DNA from: Amorphophallus konjac
Taxonomy: Eukaryota; Streptophyta; Magnoliopsida; Alismatales; Araceae
Reading direction: 5' to 3'
Assembly: GCA_022559845.1 (NCBI GenBank)
Contig: CM040120.1
Location: 311,462,740-311,526,739 of the forward strand
DNA length: 64,000 nt
Shown: positions 21,401 to 33,689 of the stretch, in pieces
How the letters are laid out: every line of letters starts with the position of its first letter
How positions within the stretch are numbered: position 1 is the stretch's first letter
Translations under genes and position numbers: made by a program
Notes under the pieces: model-generated
The model's database searches: none
What the model saw: the letters and a program-made list of their open reading frames with translations, nothing else
What the model was told of the DNA's origin: nothing

Positions 21401-21658
21401 TGATGGAGTTCCCGAGTTTTGAGAGTTGTGTCTTTTTATTTCTCTTAAAGTCAAGTCATGTAATATTGAGTCGTTCCTTTTCTTTTATCGATGTAATGGA
21501 GTCGAGGTTGTAATAATGACTTTTGATATTAATAAAACATATAGTTATTTTTGGCACCATTATCTTGTGTTTATGTCTTTTGGTTTGCTCTGTATCATGA
21601 ATGAATCACTACCACGTTCCGAGCATGTCTTCCGCTACTATCGGTTCGGGACGTGACA
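18444..21658 (+). mobile_element. Solo LTR 1 (chromovirus-type), target duplication TAACA
   Basis: A 3215-base insertion starts TGTAGC and ends GTGACA, flanked by TAACA at 18439-18443 and 21659-21663. The undisturbed sequence is seen at the equivalent place in the 5' LTR of C (about 6289). It has no coding region, so it is a solo LTR left by recombination between two LTRs. It contains a telo-box-like AAACCCTAACCCTAGA near 18837, a TATA box TATAAATA at 18964-18971, hairpin motifs of the ACGGTC-N7/8-GACCGT type (19446-19767, 20369-20576) and a second hairpin class GCGTCC-AGTTACCT-GGACGC (19651-19670). It is related to solo LTR 2. Confidence 0.9.
18964..18971 (+). promoter_or_regulatory. TATA box of solo LTR 1
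   Basis: TATAAATA in a GC-richer context, about 520 bases into the LTR, a plausible core promoter for an LTR of this type. Confidence 0.5.
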
Positions 21659-22411
21659 TAACAAATGCATGATATGGCTATTAAATGCTTGATGAAGCTA
21701 AAAGCAATGGAAGTGGATCAAATGGAGTCGACGCGGCAACTATGGAGTCGACGCAGCAAGGTTCTAAAGGGAAGAAAAATGTGAACTGTTCAAAGCAGGG
21801 TTTTACCTACGGACTAAGGGTGAAAAATAGATGCACACAAGTAACAAATAGCTAGGTAACAGTGAAAAATAGTCGATAGTGGAGACAAATGGCTACTCAA
21901 GGGTGAAAAATGGCTCATAGCCATGACAGTCGAGGTGTGATCAAGTTAGTTAGAAGAATCTAACTGTCCTAGAGTTCTTCAACTTTACTGGCTTGAATCT
22001 GGAGACATCTTAAGCCTCAGACGACCCTGATTAACCTGACCTAAGATCTTGAAACTATGTTGGACTCCAGTCTGATGGCTTTCAACGGTGAATTAGTTGA
22101 ACTGCAGCGGCCGTAGACTTAATTGCTGAAGGAGCACTCAATCCAGATGAGTTTGTCTGATTCTACTCATATTAGTAACAACAATCTGATGCTGCTGTTT
22201 GAAAGTCATCGAAGCTCTGGCTTGCAGACCACTTACAGATTCATAAGCCTTCTCCGGCACTGTCAGAGAAGAAGAAGAAAGAGCAGCTGCATAACTGGAA
22301 ACAAAAGAGGAACATCAAAGGCTGCAAGGAAGATAGAAGAAGAAGAAGAGGCTGAGACTTCTACGAAGATGGAACTGTGGAGAAGAAAGAGCCAAAGAGA
22401 AGAAGCTGATA

Positions 22412-25400
22412 TGTCATGCCCCGGGCTTTTAATACAGCGGATGACAATCTCGGGAAACGTGAACAGCCGGCATGATAAGCCTCTTGCAAGAAAGAATAAT
22501 CAGAGTGCAGGATAATCACACACATAAGATGCAATTGCACAACAATTTAATCAACTTCAACTTTATTCCATAATAATCATGATAATAATCCAAGTACATA
22601 GACTATTCCAACTCACTTAAATCTATTTGACTCAATAAAAAGAAAATTACATGAACTCGATCTAGACATCATTAACTTCCTGAGTCTTCACTCTCAATCT
22701 TATGTGACTTTCATTCGCTCTCAGACCCATCACTTGAATAACTCGAATCCGAATCCGAACTACTTGCATCTCCTGAAAAGATTGAAAAATAGGTAATGAG
22801 CACACTTGCCTAGTAGGTATCTTCGCATCAACATGAAGGCAATATTAAAGTGATTAATATTTTGGCTCTAAAGAATAAGATAAAATCATGCGAATGCGAT
22901 AAATCTCATGAATAAGCCAAAGTAACAAGACATGATCAAGTTAAGATATGATTGAGCAAGCATGATCAAGCAAGAATGTAATTATGGCCTTTCATGAACA
23001 AGAATGTAATGAGAATGTACTAGTAAGTCAAGCAAGAATGTACTCTTCACTTAGTAACAAGTACTTCGTGAATTTTTGTGGATATTTTCACTTCATGAGC
23101 CGTGGATAATTTCACTTATTTATAAAGAAAGTACTCCCAGCACAATACGACACCAGTAGCATCATATCCCATGGTTTATAATAGTATGTTTCTGACAATC
23201 AGCCGATGGGACTAGCATAGAGCCCTTGAACATAATCAGTGCTCGAACTGCATCTTCAAGTATAAATCAAGCTACTTCTACGTATATAGTAATAAAGTTG
23301 GCCACGCATGTAATAAGTTCAATGAATGTTCAAGACTCAACATCAAATAAGAATGCACTAAATATAGATTCATGAGTTCAATAAATGTAGTAATAACTAA
23401 GTTATGCTTGGGAGAAAATTCGACAACATAATGGTACATTCTTTATCTTTCATACTTTATCTTAGATGTCTTTGAATAAGGTTACTAGTCCTAGACTATC
23501 ATTAGTCAATCTAGGATCATAGGAATATTAACCTTTGGGTCAAACCTTGGGTCAACAGTATTCAGGAAACTTAGCGGTCTATAACTGGGCCGTTATATTG
23601 ATATGGCGGTCCGATATTGGGCCGCTAGAGTGGGCTGATTCCAGAAAGAAATCAGTTTGGACTCAGAGAATTTGGCGGTCAGATACTGGACCGTTAATGG
23701 GCCTTAGCGGTCGAGTATTGAACCGTTACTGGACAAAAATTCAGGGAAGATCGGTAGTGCTTCCTAGACAATTGGGCTTTAATGGTACAACCAACTCAGC
23801 GTCTTAGTGGGAATCCCAGGCTCGCGGAGAATTACGAGGGCCTTGAAGTAAGATTTCCTAGTCCATTGGAAGGAATATCCAAATGAGAGGTTATCAAGTC
23901 CAAGATTGTGTTCCTAATGTGCACAAGTGTAACTAATGGTCATATACCGGGATATATGCCATGAATTTACAGAAATGACTCTGAGATAAGAGGAGAATGT
24001 GTACGATGATAAATCAACGTGGCGTTTAAACCATAATTTAATACGATATTATATGATTTTTGGGCTTGAAATTATCATATGCTTAAAATAATTCCAAAAC
24101 ATTAACTCCCTATCATGAATCAGTAAATAAAAACTCAGAGTAGTGAATAACACTAAAACAGGTTAGAACATAGTTAACTAGGCTTATTTATAAGTTAAAT
24201 GGGCTGTTCTTAAATCTATCTCGGGTTGACAGAAGTCAGAACACTGGCGGTCTATTTTAGAGCCGCTACAGAAAGTTGGCAGTTTATCGTAAGGCCGCCA
24301 GAGGAACTTTAACGGTCTATTTATGGTCCGCTAGAGGTTTTATAAAAATCACGTTTCAAGGTGACTTAGCGGTTTATCGTAGGGCCGCTGCACAAGGTTG
24401 GCGGTCGAAGATTAGGCCGCTAGAGAAGAGAACGTCTGACAGTAAATTAAATAAAAAGAAATTAATGTTTAAAACGCATCATGTCTGGAAATCAACATGT
24501 ATAAACAACCTTATCATGATAGAACGAAGGTTAGGCTAACAATATGTATGGGATTTCTGTGAATTAACAAGAAAGTTTCTTTTAACTTATTTGGGGCTAA
24601 GAATATGCATGAATTTATATTATATGCATAAAACATGTAATTCTTGATGCATAGTTCATGAAATCTAGTGAAACAAGAGGGCTTTTATCCCTAGAATGAT
24701 AGTTTAGCTGTTCATGAGATGACCTACCTCTGGAATACTTCTAAACTCTGAATTTGATGTTAGAAGTGAGCCCTAGTTTTGCCCCTTCCTGTGACAAATC
24801 AGTGACTTCATGCCCTGATATCTCTTGATCCCCTTGACCTAATGACATGAAATTTGGAGGGTAAGAAGTAGATACTATGGTGAACAGAAAGTTTTAAAGG
24901 CTCTAATGCTAAATACCTCGATTTGGTTCCCTAATTCCTTGATCTTCACCGGACTTTTGCTCAGTTTCCTGGGTCGCCAATCTGGAACCAGCAACTTTGA
25001 GTGCCTTTAACTCCCTGTGTGCTTGATCTCCTAGCAAGAATTTTTGAGGGATGTTAGTCTTATGTTTTGGGAATAAAAATTTCTAAATAACTTATCCAAA
25101 ATAATACCTTATTACCTTGATTCCACGCGAGCCAAACGTAAGGGTTGTGCAGATCAAATGTAGGGTCTATTTATAGGGTTTGAGGGTTAGAATGATCCTA
25201 GAGTCCTTATTAATCCTTAGGTCGACTACTGAGAGTCCTTGGGATGTTTACTAGTCCTCCCACCTCGATCTCTAGGTGATAACCCATCAAAAATCTAATT
25301 TTTTTGCTCTTTCTTCTACTCACGGAACTGATAGTAATTAGCGATCGATTGATGGGCCACATAATTTTATGTAGCGGTTTCACGATAGACCGCTACAGAT

Positions 25401-25708
25401 CCTGGTCACCGAATTTGAATTAATTCAAACTCTTTTATTCTATTATCTACTTAATTATCTAACCCATGGGTATTTATCTCTATATTCCGTGAATAAGCTA
25501 ATTAACCTTCTAGAATATGGGCCAAACTTCATGGGCTTGGTCGTTAAATCCTCCGGGCTTTATTTAAATAGGTTAGGTTAATTGTTCATCATAATTAGGC
25601 CTTAACAATGACTGGTTTAAGCCAAAATTCATTTATTAGGCCTTTGATAATTTCCAAAAAATTCCTAAATATATCAAAATTAATTTATAAAAATTTTGGG
25701 GCATTACA
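22412..25708 (-). repeat. 3' LTR of the chromovirus
   Basis: 3297 bases. On the minus strand it starts TGTAATGCCCC (25708) and ends GGGCATGACA (22412). A TATA box (TATAAATA on the minus strand) is at 25175-25168. Palindromic 20-bp motifs occur at 25341-25393, 24247-24420 and 23574-23726. Flanks differ by roughly 6 percent from the 5' LTR, but 24354-25147 is almost identical to it. Confidence 0.95.
23574..24420. repeat. Array of 20-bp hairpin motifs in the chromovirus 3' LTR
   Basis: Nine units of the form RCGGTY-N8-RRCCGY start at 23574, 23606, 23675, 23707, 24247, 24279, 24312, 24369 and 24401. Six-base arms and an eight-base loop are kept while loop bases vary; one example is GCGGTCCGATATTGGGCCGC. 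Neighbouring units are mostly 32-33 bases apart. Two more lie at 25341 and 25374, again 33 apart. Confidence 0.85.
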
Positions 25709-25720
25709 CCCTCCCCCACT
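25709..25720 (-). promoter_or_regulatory. Polypurine tract of the chromovirus
   Basis: The minus strand reads AGTGGGGGAGGG between the final stop codon of pol and the 3' LTR, the expected primer for plus-strand synthesis. Confidence 0.8.
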
Positions 25721-26823
25721 TAAGAGAATTTGGTCCCCAAATTCAATACATGGATTATATGGAGAGTGTACTTACAATTAAATAGTTTTGGAAATCTTTT
25801 GCGCATAGCTTCCTCGGTTTCCCATGTTTCTCCTGACTTTGTCCACTGGATCTTGACCACATGAATATTTTTATTCCGAAGTTGACGTACTTCCCGTTCA
25901 ATGATCCTAATTGGCTTTTACTCATATGTCAACTCATTCTTAATCTCCAGATTATCATAGGTGATGACATGGAAAGGATCATAAACATATTTATTCAACA
26001 TTGAGACATAGAATACGTCATGAACTCCTGCTAGTTGTGGAGGCAAAGCTAGTCGATAAGCCACTTCACCGACCCTTTCTAGAATTTCAAATGAGCCAAT
26101 GAATCTTGGGGTAAGCTTGCCTTTAATGCCAAATCTTCGAATATCACGACCCAGAGAAACTTTAAGATACACATGATCTCCCACTTGGAACTCCAAGTCG
26201 CGCCTTCGATTATCAGCATAAGATTTCTATCGATCTTGTGCCATCTGAAGACTTTCTCGAATAAGCTTTGTCTTTTCAGTAATATCTCTGATAATATTGG
26301 GGCCTAGAAATTGTCTCTCCCCTACTTCATTCCAACATATCGGTGATCGACAGCTTCTTTCATATAGAGCTTCAAATGGTGCCATCTGGATACTAGCTTG
26401 GTAGCTATTATTGTATGCAAATTCTACTAGAGACAAGTGATCATGCCAACTACCTCCAAAATCAATAGCACAAGCCCTGAGCATATCTTCAACTACCTGG
26501 TTTGTCCTTTCAGTCTGGCCATCAGCTTGTGGATGAAATGTTGTGCTAAAGTTTAGTCGGGTCCCTAATGAATGTTGTAAACCCTTCCAAAACTGTGATG
26601 TGAATCGAGGATCTCTATCTGATATAATAGTGACAGGGATACTATGTAATTTAACAATTTTCCTTATGTATAATGCTGCTAGAATATTCACAGACCATGG
26701 ACTTTTTATTAGCAGAAAATGTGCAGACTTAGTCAATCGGTCTATGATTACCCATATACCATCGTGTCCACCTCTTGTTTTAGGTAAACCCATAATGAAA
26801 TCCACCCCTATACCTTCTCATTT
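25721..26823 (-). pseudogene. pol: Chromovirus integrase core and chromodomain
   Basis: This part of pol inserts the cDNA and, through the chromodomain, is thought to steer it to chromatin. The frame continues from the RT/RNase H part after a TGA at 26824, with further stops at 26227 (TAG) and 25918 (TAA). The catalytic core has its three acidic residues in recognisable settings: an Asp before RLTKSAHF, an Asp in SDRDPRF and a Glu in GQTERTNQ. A GPY/F-like region follows (about 26190-25990), then the chromodomain at about 25905-25780, with the EVRQLRNK start and a W-E-T-E-E core. The final stop is at 25723-25721, next to the PPT. Confidence 0.9.
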
Positions 26824-29226
26824 TCATTCGGCAATATTCAAGGGGTGTAATTTATCTGCGGGTCTTAAATGTTCTGCCTTTACTTGTTGACAAGTGAGAC
26901 AGCGTGACACGAAATCTGCTATTTCTCTTTTCATGTTAGGCCACCAGAAGTTCCTTTTAAGATCTTGATATATTTTAGTACTACTAGGGTGAATGGTGTA
27001 CTTGGAACTATGAACTTCTTCCAGGATCAGTTTCTTAGTATCAACGTGATTTGGTATACAAATCCGGCTTTTGAATAGCAACCTTCCGTCACTATCAATA
27101 GAAAAATTTGGCCTTTGCTCAATATTGGCTTTAATCTCCAGTAATACTAGATCATTATCTTGTAGCTTGACCAGATCTTCTATTAATATAGGTTGAGTTC
27201 GAATATTGGCTATAAAACAATCTTCCTTCTTCATGTCAATATCTAAATTCAACTGAGTAAATTGAGAGATGAGATTAGTCATACTAATCATGAGAGTTGA
27301 TAGCTTTCCTATTGGTTTTCTACTGAGTGCATCCGCTACAGCATTAGCCTTGCCAGGATGATATTGGATAGCAAAATCAAAGTCCTTTAGGTATTCCAAC
27401 CATCTTCTTTGCCTCATATTCAGCTCCTTTTGGGAGAATAAATATTTCAAACTTTTGTGGTTTGAGTAGACCGTGAACTTTTCTCCGTAAAGGTAGTGAT
27501 GCCAAATTTTTAAGGTAAATATAACAGCCGCAAATTCTAAATTATGCACAGGATGATTTTCTTCGTGACGCTTCAACTGTCTTGAAGAATAATAGATTAC
27601 TTTCCTATTTTGCATAAGAACGTACCCTAGGCCAATGTCAGATGCATCCGTATATACTTTAAATCCAATACCCTCAACGGACAATGATAATATAGGGGCT
27701 GTCGTGAGATGTTTCTTAAGAGTTAGGAAACTCTCTTCACATTCCTTCGACCATACAAAAGGATTTTCTTTTCTTGTAAGTCTTGTTAAAGGAACATCAA
27801 TCTTAGAAAAATCCTTAATAAACCTCCTGTAATACCTAGCCAGACCTAGAAAGCTTCTTACTTCTGACACGGTCGTTGGCTGGCTCCAGTTCTTAACTGC
27901 TTCCACCTTAGAAGGATCCACAGCGATACCCTCTTTTGAAATGATATGACCAAGAAATGAGACTTCCTTAAGCCAGAACTCACATTTACTAAGTTTGGCA
28001 TAGAGTTTGTGTTCTCTTAGAGTCTGCAAGGCTATTTTCAAATGTTCTTCATGTTCCTCCTTTGTCTTGGAGTAAATAAGAATGCCATCAATAAAGACGA
28101 CTACAAACCGGTCTAGATAAGGCTGGAAAACTTTATTCATGAGTTGCATAAATGTGGCGGGGGCATTGGTTAACCCGAACGGCATTACAACAAACTCATA
28201 ATGACCATAACGGCTTCAAAAAGTTGGTTTGTATATGTCTTCATCCTTAATCCTGAGCTGGTGATATCCTGACTTGAGGTCTATCTCGAAAAAATATTCT
28301 ACTTCCGAAAGCTGATCAAAGAGCTCATCAATACACGACAATGGATATTTGTTCTTAATTGTGAGTTGATTCAGTCGCCGGTAGTCAATACAGAGCCTGA
28401 GCGATCCATCCTTCTTCTTAACAAAAAGAACTGGCGCACCCCAAGGGGATGTGCTAGGTCGAATGAAACCTTTGTCTAATAATTCCTGAAGCTGCTTCTT
28501 CAACTCCTTATGTTCTATGGGGGACATCCTGTAGGGAGCTATTGAAACAGGTGCTGCTCCGTGAATGAGTTCAATGGAGAAGTTTACTTCCCTATCGGGT
28601 GGTAAACTGGGTAAATCTGGTGAGAATACATCAGGAAACTCATTTATGATGGGGATGTTTGCTAAGATGATCTCCTTAGACTCAGTAACAATTACAGAAG
28701 CAAGGAAAGCTTCACATCCTTGCGAAATAAGTTTGCAAGCGTGAAGAGAAGAAATGATGGTAGGATGTTTCCTATACTTAATACCAAGGAAGGAAAATCT
28801 TGGAAGGCCTGATTTGTGAAAGGATATTATCCTATTCCGGCAATTGATATCGGCATCATGATCTACTAGCCAATCTACCCCTAGAATGGCATCATAACCT
28901 TTCATGTCAAGGAATACCAAGTTTGCATGGAGATTATGACCTTCTACTATTATCTCCATATTAGGGTAGTAATCAGTAAGCTTTGTTCTAGAACCTAAGG
29001 GTGTAGCAATAGAAAGGTCTGAAGGAAAAGGAACTGATGAAATTGGTAATGTTTTTACAAAAGCAGTTGATATAAAAGAATGAGAAGCACCAATATCAAA
29101 TAGCACAAATGTAGGACGGGAACAAACTTGAATAGTACCTTCCATAAGTCCGCCGTCCCTGGGTGCTTCTTTATCTTCTAAAATAGCATTGAGGCGAGCC
29201 TGTTTCTTACGTCCGTCACTGGATGA
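26824..29226 (-). pseudogene. pol: Chromovirus protease, reverse transcriptase and RNase H
   Basis: The frame is the same as gag. The protease active site, normally D-(S/T)-G, reads D-I-G (29097-29089), as if Thr had become Ile by C-to-T. The reverse transcriptase spans about 28520-27950 and is cut by a TGA at 28218-28216. Its catalytic pair reads F-I-D-G instead of F-I-D-D, the Gly codon being at 28086-28084, so the second metal-binding Asp is lost. RNase H (about 27690-27330) keeps its YTDAS start and ends at ADALSRK. The zinc-binding H2C2 part of integrase (about 27030-26880) is intact up to the stop at 26824. Confidence 0.9.
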
Positions 29227-30153
29227 TTAATCCTTCATGAGAGGGCAGTCTGGCATGCGATGCTCCCGGATGGCACATCTTAAACAAGCGCCGAGACGCT
29301 TCCAGCATTCCTCGATCGAGTGGCCAAACTTCTCACAAAAGGTGCAAGCCGCCATGACTTGCTTTTCCTCCTCCTTGACTTTCTTATTCTTCTGGGAGCT
29401 ACTCCTACTCCCGTTCCTCGACCTCTTCCTGCTATCACGGGGTTTGTAGGGCTCCGTGATGCTGAATTTCTCCTTCTTATTATGCCGATCCGATCGTCGG
29501 CTTGACTCTTCTCCCTTGCCTTTCAATTTTTTGACCTTTTCCAAGGTCCTCTCACACAGATACGCCCTCTGGACCATCTCCGCATAAGTATGGATATTTT
29601 GAGTCTCGAGCTGCTGAATGAAACATGGTCTTAACCCGTCCATAAACCGATTGGCCTTCAACAAATCAGTACTAATTAAATGAGTTGCATATGGTGCTAG
29701 CCTGGAATATTGTAATTCATACTCGGCAACTATCATCATTCCCTGACGTAGAGAAGTGAACTCCATAGCCTTTCTCTCCTTAACATGTTCTGAAAAATAC
29801 TTGTCACGGAATAAGGTAAGAAAACCTTCCCATATGTGTGGTGCGTCAATTGGCGGTGCCGGTACTAACTTCCACCATGTACGTGCATCTTTGTTGAGTT
29901 TAAAAGTAGCAAGGCGCACTTTTTCTTGGTCGGTACATTATATGACGTCAAATATATAGTTCATTTCATCGATCCAGTTCTCGGCCTCGTCCGGATTCGA
30001 AGATCCATAGAAACGTGGAGGATTTAAGCTTCAGAAATTATGATCCAAGTCCCCATATCTTGCTCTTGTGCCTACTTGGGCTATCATTTGCAGTGCCTGA
30101 GTGAGGTCCGCAACAATTTGATGCATACCATCCCAGTCTACGCGATGAGCCAT
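29227..30153 (-). pseudogene. gag: Chromovirus gag
   Basis: The frame starts at the ATG at 30153, which is 215 bases past the PBS, and contains two internal stops near 30030 (TGA) and 29940 (TAA) before the stop at 29229-29227. The Retrotrans_gag core is recognisable (ARTWW, then a FRDKYF-like motif and an SLRQG-like block). After it come a Lys/Arg/Ser-rich linker and a cysteine-rich end with CTFCEKFGHSIEEC, a CX2CX4HX5C-like knuckle, followed by a second Cys/His cluster. Pol continues in the same frame, as in other chromoviruses where gag-pol is one ORF. Confidence 0.85.
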
Positions 30154-30367
30154 TATAATAATAAGGTACCTGAGAGAAATAACAAATTGTTAATTCCCAT
30201 GGAATTTTTTGAAAGGGATTAATCTAGAGCTAATTTACTATCTTATCCCTGGGCTCTACCCAATTCTCACATAATTGGGGAATTTCTTCCTTAGTTCATA
30301 GGTATGGGTCCTAAAACTTTGGACTTATCCTATGACATGACTTTTCTCCATAAGTCCTTAAACTTAG

Positions 30368-30379
30368 GCTCTGATACCA
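30368..30379 (-). promoter_or_regulatory. Primer-binding site of the chromovirus
   Basis: TGGTATCAGAGC on the minus strand (extending to CC), seven bases after the end of the 5' LTR. Confidence 0.9.
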
Positions 30380-30386
30380 ACTTAAC

Positions 30387-33300
30387 TGTCACGCCCCGAG
30401 CTTTTAATACAACGGAAGATAATCTCGGGAAACGTGAACAGTCGGTATGGTAAGCCTCTTGCAAGAAAGAATAATCAGAGCGCAAGATAATCACACACAT
30501 AAGATGCAATTGCATAACAATTTAATCAACTCCAACTTTATTCCATAATAATCATGATAATAATCCAAGTACATAGACTATTCCAACTCACTTAAATCTA
30601 TTTGACTCAATAAAAAAAAAATTACATGAACTCGATCTAGACATCATTAACTTCCTAAGTCTTCACTCTCAATCTTATGTGACTTTCATTCACTCTCGGA
30701 CCCATCACTTGAATAACTCGAATCCGAATCCGAACTACTTTCATCTCTTGAAAAGATTGGAAAATAAGTAATGAGCACACTTGTCCAGTAGGTATCTTCG
30801 CATCAACATGAAGGTAATATTAAAGTTATTAACATTTTGGCTCTAAAGAATAAGGTAAAATCATGCGAATGCGATAAATCACGTGAATAAACAAAAGTAA
30901 CAAGACATGATCAAGTTAAGATATGATTGAGCAAGCATGATCAAGTAAGAATGTAATTATGGCATTTCATGAACAAGAATGTAACGAGAATGTACTAGCA
31001 AGTCAAGCAAGAATGTCTCTTCACTTAGTAACAAGTACTTCGTGAATTTTTGTGGATATTTTCACTTCACGAGCCGTGGATAATTTCACTTATTTATAAA
31101 GAAAGTACTCCTAGCGTAATGCGACGGCAGTAGCATCATACCCCATAGTTTATAATAGTATATTTCCGACAATCAGCCGGGGGGACTAGCATAGAGCCCT
31201 TGAACACAATTAGTGCTCGAACCGCATCTTCAAGTATAAATCAAGCTACTTCCACGTATATAGCAATAAAGTTGGCCACGCATGTAATAAGTTCAATGAA
31301 TGTTCAAGGCTCAACATCAAATAAGAATGCACCAAATATAGATTCATGAGTTCAAGAAATGTATTAATAACTAAGTTATGCTTGGGAGAAAATTTGACAG
31401 CATAACGGTACATTCTTTATCTTTCATACTTTATCTTAGATGTCTTTGAATAAGGTTACAAGTCCTAGACTGTCATTAGTCAATCTAGGATCATAGGAAT
31501 ATTAACCCTTGGGTCAACAGTATTTAGAAACTTAGCGGTCTATAACTGGGCTGCTATATTGATATGGCGGTCCGATATTGGGCCACTAGAGTGGGCTGAA
31601 TCCAGAAAGAAATCAATTTGGACTCAGAGAATTTGGCGGTCAGATACTCGACCGTTAATGGGCCTTAGCGGTCGAGTAGTGAACCGTTACTGGTCAGAAA
31701 TTCAGGGAACATCAGTAGTGCTTCCTAGATAATTGGGCTTTAATGGTACAACCAACTCGGCGTCCTAGTGGGAATCCCAGGCTCGCAGAGAATTACGGAG
31801 GCCTTGAAACAAGATTTTCTAGTCTATTGGAAGGAATATCCAAAGGAGAGATTATCACGTCCAATATTGTGTTCCTAATGTGCATAAGTGTAACTAATGG
31901 TCATATACCGGGATATATGCCATGAACTTACAGAAATGACTATGAGATAAGAGGAGAATGTGTACGGTGATAAATCAACATGGCGTTTAAACCATAATTT
32001 AATACGAGATTATATGGTTTTTGGGCATGAAATTATCATATGCTTAAAATAATTCCAAAACATTAACTACCTATTATGAATCAGTAAATAAAAACTTAGA
32101 TTAGTGAATAACACTAAAATAGGTTAGAACATAGTTAACTAGGCTTATTTATAAGTTAAATGGGCTGTTCTTAAATCTATCTCGGGTTGACAGAAATCAA
32201 AACACTGGCGGTCTATTTTACAGCCGTTATAGAAAGTTGGCGATTTATCGTAAGGCCGCTAGAGGAACTTTAACGGTTTATTTATGGTCCGCCAGAGGTT
32301 TTAGAAAAATCGCATTTCAAGGTGACTTAGCGGTTTATCGTAGGGCCGCTGCACAAGGTTGGCGGTCGAAGATTAGGCCGCTAGAGAAGAGAACGTCTGA
32401 CAGTAAATTAAATAAAAAGAAATTAATGTTTAAAACGCATCATGTCTGGAAATCAACATGTATAAACAACCTTATCATGATAGAACGAATGTTAGGCTAA
32501 CAATATGTATGGGATTTCTGTGAATTAACAAGAAAGTTTCTTTTAACTTATTTGGGGCTAAGAATATGCATGAATTTATATTATATGCATAAAACATGTA
32601 ATTCTTGATGCATAGTTCATGAAATCTAGTGAAACAAGAGGGCTTTTATCCCTAGAATGATAGTTTAGCTGTTCATGAGATGACCTACCTCTGGAATACT
32701 TCTAAACTCTGAATTTGATGTTAGAAGTGAGCCCTAGTTTTGCCCCTTCCTGTGACAAATCAGTGACTTCATGCCCTGATATCTCTTGATCCCCTTGACC
32801 TAATGACATGAAATTTGGAGGGTAAGAAGTAGATACTATGGTGAACAGAAAGTTTTAAAGGCTCTAATGCTAAATACCTCGATTTGGTTCCCTAATTCCT
32901 TGATCTTCACCGGACTTTTGCTCAGTTTCCTGGGTCGCCAATCTGGAACCAGCAACTTTGAGTGCCTTTAACTCCCTGTGTGCTTGATCTCCTAGCAAGA
33001 ATTTTTGAGGGATGTTAGTCTTATGTTTTGGGAATAAAAATTTCTAAATAACTTATCCAAAATAATACCTTATTACCTTGATTCCACGCGAGCCAAACGT
33101 AAGGGTTGCGCAGGTCAAATGTAGGGTCTATTTATAGGGTTTGGCTTGGGTTTGAGGGTTAGAACGATCCTAGAGTCCTTATTAAACCTTAGGTCGACTA
33201 CTGAGAGTCCTTGGGATGTTTACTAGTCCTCCCACCTCGATCTCTAGGTGATAACCCATCAAAAATCCAATCTTTTTGCTCTTTCTTCTACTCACGGAAC

Positions 33301-33689
33301 TGATAGGAATTTGCGGTCGATTAATGGGCTGTATAATGTTATGTAGCGATTTCACGATAGACCGCTATAGATCCTGGTCATCGAATTTTAATTAATTCAA
33401 ACTCTTTTATTCTATTATCCACTTAATTATCTAACCCATGGGTATTTATCTCTATATTCCGTGAATAAGCTAATTAACCTTCTAGAATATGGGCCAAACT
33501 TCATAGACTTGGTCCTTAAATCCTTTTGGCTTTATTTAAATAGGCTAGGTTAATTGTTCATCATAATTAGGCCATAACAATGACTGGTTTAAGCCAAAAT
33601 TCATTTATTACTTCATTTAGGCCTTTGACAATTTCCCAAAAATTCCTAAATATATCAAAATTAATTTATAAAAATTCCGGGGCATTACA
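30387..33689 (-). repeat. 5' LTR of the chromovirus
   Basis: 3303 bases, starting TGTAATGCCCC at 33689 on the minus strand and ending GGGGCGTGACA at 30387. The TATA box is at 33136-33129. The palindrome array is at 31535-32381, with several arms more decayed than in the 3' LTR. Compared with the 3' LTR it has a short insertion near 33142. Confidence 0.95.
33129..33136 (-). promoter_or_regulatory. TATA box of the chromovirus 5' LTR
   Basis: TATAAATA on the minus strand, conserved in the 3' LTR at 25175-25168; the LTR-to-LTR near-identity tract begins just downstream of it. Confidence 0.55.

Larger units (their letters stand above)
22412..33689 (-). mobile_element. Complete chromovirus (Ty3/gypsy, Tekay/Del-like), target duplication TGATA
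   Basis: An 11,278-base element with both LTRs, PBS, PPT and a gag-pol frame on the minus strand. Flanking TGATA occurs at 22407-22411 and 33690-33694, and the empty site is seen at about 7040 in the 5' LTR of C. The gag-pol order is gag, protease, reverse transcriptase, RNase H, integrase, chromodomain. LTRs of 3.3 kb and the C-terminal chromodomain place it in the Tekay/Del group. It is disabled by stop codons and active-site changes. Confidence 0.95.
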
